The notes beneath the pieces are model-generated. The model was given only the letters and a program-made list of their open reading frames with translations. It ran no database searches and was not told the origin of the DNA. Below are positions 59,668 to 64,000 of a stretch of DNA of 64,000 nt, piece after piece. Numbering within the stretch: the first letter of the stretch is position 1; every line of letters starts with the position of its first letter. The position numbers and the translations under genes were made by a program. Origin of the DNA: Methylobacter sp. (GTDB lineage: Bacteria > Pseudomonadota > Gammaproteobacteria > Methylococcales > Methylomonadaceae); assembly GCA_030699385.1 (NCBI GenBank), contig JAUYMY010000057.1, positions 62,001-126,000 on the forward strand, written 5' to 3'.

Positions 59668-59897
59668 TTATAGTGTCCTAGTAATTAAAACCGCCAATCA
59701 TAACATAAGCCCGTTTTTAACAACAGAAGTCTGTTTATTTGTTGTTAATAAACCATCGTTCCCTGTAACTTTTCATTACCTGCAGGAGCATTGGAGCAGG
59801 CTCCAAACAGGCTATTAACGTTTCACTTAATAACCGTGTTTGTAGAATATAAGATGCCGATATTCCAGTCTATTAGTAAGGTTACCTATGAGTGGCT

Positions 59898-60437
59898 TTA
59901 TGGCACTTCAGTGGCAGCAATCAGTTTAAAAAACTCGCTTTCCGCAATAATATCCACATTATCCTGAACCCTGTCCAGATAGGTTTTTCCTTGCAGATGG
60001 TCGAATTCGTGCTGAAAAATTCTTGCCACAAATCCATTTAGTTGCGTTTCCACTAAAGCGCCGCACTGATCGGTATAGCTGATTGCGATGTTTCTATGCC
60101 TTGGTACCAATGCGCGTATGCCCGGAATGCTCAAACAGCCTTCCCAATCTTTTTCCTGTACATTTGTTAGCGCTTGAAAAGCGGGATTTATCATCACCGT
60201 CGGTGCTATCAAGGGTGCCGACGGATAACGCGGCGTAGGCCGTGAGGCGATAATGATAATTTGTTTTGATTCGCTGATTTGCGGCGCGGCAATGCCAACG
60301 CCCGACGTTGCGGCGAGGGTGCTTTGCATCGTTTCGATAATATGCCGGATTTCACTCGATTGCGTATCAACGACGGCTTCGGCGTGTTGCCGGAGTATCG
60401 GATTACCCAATTGCACAATGTCGTGTGCCGCCATCAT
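59898..60437 (-). CDS. def: Peptide deformylase
   Basis: 179-aa metalloprotease removing the N-formyl group from new proteins. All three motifs are present: GVGIAAPQ (motif 1), EGCLSIPG (motif 2, metal Cys) and QHEFDHLQG (motif 3, metal His pair and catalytic Glu). A second ATG follows immediately (60434). It overlaps the ppk stop by 3-4 bp and so follows ppk in an operon, not fmt as is common. The window shows no other def, so whether it is the main or an accessory copy is open. Confidence 0.93.
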   Translation of the reverse strand: MMAAHDIVQLGNPILRQHAEAVVDTQSSEIRHIIETMQSTLAATSGVGIAAPQISESKQIIIIASRPTPRYPSAPLIAPTVMINPAFQALTNVQEKDWEGCLSIPGIRALVPRHRNIAISYTDQCGALVETQLNGFVARIFQHEFDHLQGKTYLDRVQDNVDIIAESEFFKLIAATEVP

Positions 60438-62533
60438 TGTAATTCCTGCATCAGCACCGATTGCGCGTGAATCGGTTCTTCAGTTTCGGCTTTTTGCAAA
60501 CGCTGATAGCTGCCGTCAGGCTGTAACAACCAGGCTTGGCTATTGTCGTTTAAATACAAATTCAAATTCTGCAAAATACGGCTTTGCAATTTCTTATTTT
60601 CAATCGGAAAGCAGACTTCAACCCGCCGGAACATATTGCGGTTCATTAAATCGGCGCTGGATGCGTAAACTTCGCTGTCGCCGTCATTGGCAAAGGCATA
60701 CACGCGGGCATGTTCTAGAAATCTCCCGATGATGGAGCGCACTTCTATATTTTCAGACACGCCCGGAACGCCGGGTCTTAAGCAGCACACACCTCGGACA
60801 ATTAATTTGACCTCAACCCCAGCCTGCGATGCACGGTAAAGAGCCTGGATAGATTGCTCCTCAACCACGGCATTCACTTGAATAATAATTTTTGCCGGTT
60901 TGCCGTTTTTGGCATGGCGTATTTCCCGTTCAATCTTCTCCATCAAACCGCGATGCAAGGTGAACGGCGATTGCAGCAATTTATTCAATTTGGTCACTTT
61001 GCCTAAACTGGTCAGCTGGGCAAAGACGCGGCGCACATCTTCGCCTAATTCCTTGTCACAGGAAAACAAACCGTAATCGGTGTAAATCTGCGCCGTTTTC
61101 GGGTGATAGTTGCCGGTGCCTAGATGCACATAATTGCGCAATTCTTTGCCTTCCCGCCGTAAGACCAGGCACATTTTGGCATGGGTTTTATAGCCGACTA
61201 CGCCATAAACCACATGCACCGCAGCTTCCTGCAATTTTGCCGCTAGGTCGATATTGGCTTTTTCGTCAAACCGCGCCCTTAATTCTATAACGACGGTCAC
61301 CACTTTGCCGGCTCTGGCTGCCTTGATTAAGGCGCTGACGATAGGCGAATCGGCGCCGGTGCGGTACAGCGTTTGTTTAATTGCCAGCACATCGGGTGAA
61401 ACCGCCGCCTGACGGATAAATTCAACGACCGGGGAAAAAGACTCAAACGGGTGATGCAGTAAAATATCGTGGCGTTTAATGGCCGCAAATATATCTTTGC
61501 TCCGTTCCAGTTGCTGCGGAACCACCGGCTTGAACGGGGTGAATTTAAGATCGGGTCGGCCAATCAGGTTGTTGATTTCCTGAATTCGGTTGAGATTGAC
61601 TGGCCCATTAACCAAAAATAAACGGTCGCGGTTCATTTCAAAGCGATCTAGTAAAAAGGTCACTGTTTCATCCGGGCACTTAGCGTCAATCTCCAAACGC
61701 ACTTCATCGCCGTAATTACGCATGGCCAGCTCGCCTTCGACGGCCAGCAGTAAGTCGTCAATGGCATCGTCGTCGACAAAAAAATCGCTATTTCGGGTGA
61801 CCCGGAATTGATAGCAGCCTTTGACATTCATGCCGTTAAACAACTGACCGACAAAGGCGTGAATAATCGATGACAAAAAGACAAAATCTGCCGCTCCGCT
61901 AGCTGTATCTTCGGCATGTAGTTGAATGATGCGCGGTAAGGCGCGGGGCGCTTGTAAAATAGCCCGACCGCTGTTTCGGCCGAAGGCGTCTTTTCCGGTT
62001 AGGGAAATAATAAAATTCAGACTTTTGTTGAGTATGCGCGGAAAAGGATGGGCAGAATCCAGGCCGACCGGCGTTAAAATCGGCAACAATTCATTGTTAA
62101 AATAAGCCTCCAGCCATTTGTGTTGCGCTTCAGACCATTCCTTTCGGCGAATAAAACGGATATTTTCTTCGGCCAGTTTGGGGATTAGTATTTCGTTAAG
62201 CACTTGGTATTGTTCATCAACCAATTGATGCGCATGAACCGAAATCAGTTCCAGTTGCTCGGCTGGCGTCAGTCCATCAGGGCCGATGGCTTTAGGGTCC
62301 ATCGCCGCCATTTGTATGACACTGGCGACACGCACCTCAAAAAACTCATCAAGATTGGAGCAGGAAATGCACAAATAATTAAGTCGTTCCAGTAGCGGCA
62401 CTTTTTCATCTTTCGCTTGGGCTAAAACGCGCTTGTTAAATTCCAGCAGGCTCAATTCGCGGTTAAGATAAAGTTCCGGTTTTTGCAGGTCGATGACTTG
62501 TTCGGTTTCGGTTGGGTTTTCGTTTATGTCCAT
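60434..62533 (-). CDS. ppk1: Polyphosphate kinase 1
   Basis: 699-aa enzyme making polyphosphate from ATP. The N domain starts YLNRELSLLEFNKRVL, the family mark. The catalytic phospho-histidine region is VVGYKTHAKMCLVLR, and the ATP-site motifs HLGTGNYHPKTA and NRNMFRRVEVCFPI follow. Normal length. It starts 13 bp after the PLP enzyme gene and overlaps def. Confidence 0.96.
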   Translation of the reverse strand: MDINENPTETEQVIDLQKPELYLNRELSLLEFNKRVLAQAKDEKVPLLERLNYLCISCSNLDEFFEVRVASVIQMAAMDPKAIGPDGLTPAEQLELISVHAHQLVDEQYQVLNEILIPKLAEENIRFIRRKEWSEAQHKWLEAYFNNELLPILTPVGLDSAHPFPRILNKSLNFIISLTGKDAFGRNSGRAILQAPRALPRIIQLHAEDTASGAADFVFLSSIIHAFVGQLFNGMNVKGCYQFRVTRNSDFFVDDDAIDDLLLAVEGELAMRNYGDEVRLEIDAKCPDETVTFLLDRFEMNRDRLFLVNGPVNLNRIQEINNLIGRPDLKFTPFKPVVPQQLERSKDIFAAIKRHDILLHHPFESFSPVVEFIRQAAVSPDVLAIKQTLYRTGADSPIVSALIKAARAGKVVTVVIELRARFDEKANIDLAAKLQEAAVHVVYGVVGYKTHAKMCLVLRREGKELRNYVHLGTGNYHPKTAQIYTDYGLFSCDKELGEDVRRVFAQLTSLGKVTKLNKLLQSPFTLHRGLMEKIEREIRHAKNGKPAKIIIQVNAVVEEQSIQALYRASQAGVEVKLIVRGVCCLRPGVPGVSENIEVRSIIGRFLEHARVYAFANDGDSEVYASSADLMNRNMFRRVEVCFPIENKKLQSRILQNLNLYLNDNSQAWLLQPDGSYQRLQKAETEEPIHAQSVLMQELQ

Positions 62534-62546
62534 GTTGCGCTCAGAT

Positions 62547-63458
62547 TTAAAATCGGTTTAATGAGTGTCTTTTTCCCTGCAAACCGCCGGTATGTAACGC
62601 GATAATACGTGTGCCGGGTTTGAAGTAGTGTTTTTTAATTAGATCGTAGATGGCGTACATCATTTTTCCGGTATAAACTGGCTCAAGAGGGATTGTAGTT
62701 TTTAATTCAAAGTCTTCAATAAATGCGTTTAATTCGGCATTGGTTTTGGCAAAGCCGCCAAAAGAGTAATCCAAGTTTATCTGCCAGTTATTACGGGATC
62801 GTGACAGCAGTGCTGCAACGTCTGCGGTTAAGAAGCTGGCATTTTTTAAGGCAGCAAAGCCTAGTACCGAGACGGGTTCCGGTGCCTCCTCAGCAATACC
62901 CGCTAACGTTGTTCCGGTGCCGCAAGGCAGGCACAGAGTGTCGTAGTGTATGTCTATTTCGGCGACCAGTTCCGCTACGCCGTTCAAGGCCAAGACCTGC
63001 GCGCCACCTTCCGGCAGCCAGAATTGTCCTTGTTTCAAGTCAGGCAAATCATGCCAGCCTTTATGCTGTCTGAGCAAGCGGTAATCGCTGCGGGAGACAA
63101 ATTTCAAGACCATGCCCCAGGTTTTCATGTCTCGTAACGCTGGGGTTAAAACGGGCGGTTGCTCGCCGCGAACCAAGCCGATCGTTTTTAATCCTAACAC
63201 CTTGCCTACATAAGCCAAAGCATGTAGATGGTTGGAATAAGCGCCGCCCATGCTGATTAGTGTGTCAGCGTTTAGCGATAGGGCGTGGTCGATAATATAT
63301 TTAAGCTTGCGCCATTTGTTGCCGGAAATGACAGGATGCAATAAATCATCGCGCTTCATCCATAATTCGATGTGCTGCGGCGCAAGCAGCGGATCATCAA
63401 TTTTTGTTAGAATCGACGGCGAGAAGGTTTTTTCCAGTTTTATCAGTTTGGGGTGCAT
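62547..63458 (-). CDS. PLP-dependent D-cysteine desulfhydrase / ACC deaminase family protein
   Basis: 303-aa fold-type II PLP enzyme. The Schiff-base Lys lies in VISGNKWRKLKY, SMGGAYSNHLHALAY is the substrate loop, and PCGTGTTLAGIA binds the phosphate. D-cysteine desulfhydrase and ACC deaminase share these features; the substrate cannot be decided here. The ATG at 63458 is 2 bp from the divergent SRAP start, so the longer frame with 10 more residues is unlikely. Confidence 0.85.
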   Translation of the reverse strand: MHPKLIKLEKTFSPSILTKIDDPLLAPQHIELWMKRDDLLHPVISGNKWRKLKYIIDHALSLNADTLISMGGAYSNHLHALAYVGKVLGLKTIGLVRGEQPPVLTPALRDMKTWGMVLKFVSRSDYRLLRQHKGWHDLPDLKQGQFWLPEGGAQVLALNGVAELVAEIDIHYDTLCLPCGTGTTLAGIAEEAPEPVSVLGFAALKNASFLTADVAALLSRSRNNWQINLDYSFGGFAKTNAELNAFIEDFELKTTIPLEPVYTGKMMYAIYDLIKKHYFKPGTRIIALHTGGLQGKRHSLNRF

Positions 63459-63460
63459 GT

Positions 63461-64000
63461 ATGTGTGGACGTTATAACTTGATCGCAACCTGGCAGCAGC
63501 TCATGGAGCATTTTAGATTGCTGAGTTTACCTGTACACCGGCCCGACTACAACATTCCGCCGGGACAACAGATTATTGCTATTGTGCAACTGGACGACGG
63601 CAGTAATAGAGCGGTTAATCTGCATTGGGGCTTGATTCCGTCGTGGGCAAAAGCTTCCGCTCCTGCTCACGCCCCTTACTTACGTCCTGTAGGCAAAGAT
63701 CGCGTCATGTCCAGCCATTTGATCAATGCCCGGGCGGAAACGCTGGCTGAAAAGCCGTCGTTTAAATCGGCTTACCGGCAGCGGCGCTGTTTGATTCCTG
63801 CTACTGGCTTCTTTGAATGGCAAAGCACTGAGTCCGGCAAAAAGCCTTATCACATACACTTGCCTAATCAGGCGCTATTTGCTTTTGCCGGCTTGTGGGA
63901 GCACTGGCAGCATGATCAGGAAACAGTGTATTCGTGCGCGATTATCACTACCGCTGCCAACGCCACGATCGCGCCTATCCATGAGCGGATGCCGGTCATT
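63461..64000 (+). CDS. SRAP-domain abasic-site-binding protein (YedK/HMCES family), 3' truncated
   Basis: 180 codons to the window edge. The catalytic Cys2 (MCGRYNL) crosslinks abasic sites in single-stranded DNA. LHWGLIPSWAK, LINARAETL, CLIPATGFFEWQ and the HERMPVI motif follow in order. Between WAK and INARAET there are 23 residues instead of the usual handful, with an insertion ASAPAHAPYLRPVG that looks like translated repeat DNA (63652-63693). The gene is divergent from the PLP gene with only two bases between the start codons. Confidence 0.93.
   Translation, partial: MCGRYNLIATWQQLMEHFRLLSLPVHRPDYNIPPGQQIIAIVQLDDGSNRAVNLHWGLIPSWAKASAPAHAPYLRPVGKDRVMSSHLINARAETLAEKPSFKSAYRQRRCLIPATGFFEWQSTESGKKPYHIHLPNQALFAFAGLWEHWQHDQETVYSCAIITTAANATIAPIHERMPVI

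Overview
The window reads as a stretch of chromosome from a gammaproteobacterium. Housekeeping neighbourhoods of that class are recognisable: clpS-clpA-infA, prmB-aroC, exbBD-lpxK-(Trm112)-kdsB and nudJ-mnmA-purB. Protein style, the repeat-rich spacers and the nitrogen gene set make me suspect an aerobic methanotroph or relative (Methylococcales). No C1 genes lie in the window, so the order-level guess is only moderate. Base composition is balanced and coding density is high, except for several repeat-filled spacers.

Layout. 1-3.6 kb: a gene tail, gltX, three tRNAs (Ala, Glu, Glu) and a Co/Ni efflux pump. 3.6-7.9 kb (minus strand): heme d1 biosynthesis genes nirF-D-L-G-H-J, without nirS, nirE, nirC or nirN. 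8.4-31.4 kb: a nitrate assimilation region holding an NADH-type flavoprotein plus the NasA nitrate reductase, nirB-nirD-phzF, nasT, a triple GAF-like protein, and nrtA-nrtB-nrtCD plus a porin. Within this region sit a multi-PAS histidine kinase, an ApeA-like HEPN gene bracketed by repeats, and several mobile-element remnants. 31.6-40.9 kb: tRNA-Thr, ygiQ, a spermidine-synthase-like gene, a pentapeptide-repeat protein, beta-carbonic anhydrase with a divergent LysR regulator, dsbB, a FliK-like gene and an HDOD gene. 41-50.9 kb: prmB-aroC, a MazEF-type toxin-antitoxin pair, an MFS transporter, exbBD-lpxK, a chemoreceptor, a Trm112-like gene and kdsB. 51-64 kb: an SmbP-like protein, purB, a Septu-like (PtuA/PtuB) defence pair, mnmA, nudJ, clpSA, infA, def, ppk, a PLP enzyme and a truncated SRAP gene.

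How the nitrogen genes fit together. I find sigma-54 (-24/-12) promoters of the same form (GGCAT-N5-TTGCT) before the nitrate reductase operon, nirBD and nrtA. NtrC-like enhancer sites lie upstream of two of them. The nrtA transcript would start directly with two hairpins that each carry a hexaloop with A1 and G4, followed by a strong intrinsic terminator. This is the signature of an ANTAR antitermination leader, and the ANTAR protein NasT is encoded 1.6 kb upstream. No NasS nitrate sensor gene is present. A protein built of three GAF-like repeats lies between nasT and nrtA and is the obvious candidate partner. This is the most interesting candidate for an undescribed regulatory arrangement.

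Other notable points. Two genes carry in-frame tandem copies of 51-bp DNA repeats (the nrtCD linker and the FliK-like protein), and the SRAP gene has a possible third insertion. A nested miniature element has a 9-bp target duplication. A Septu-like pair sits in the mnmA-purB interval where hflD lies in E. coli.
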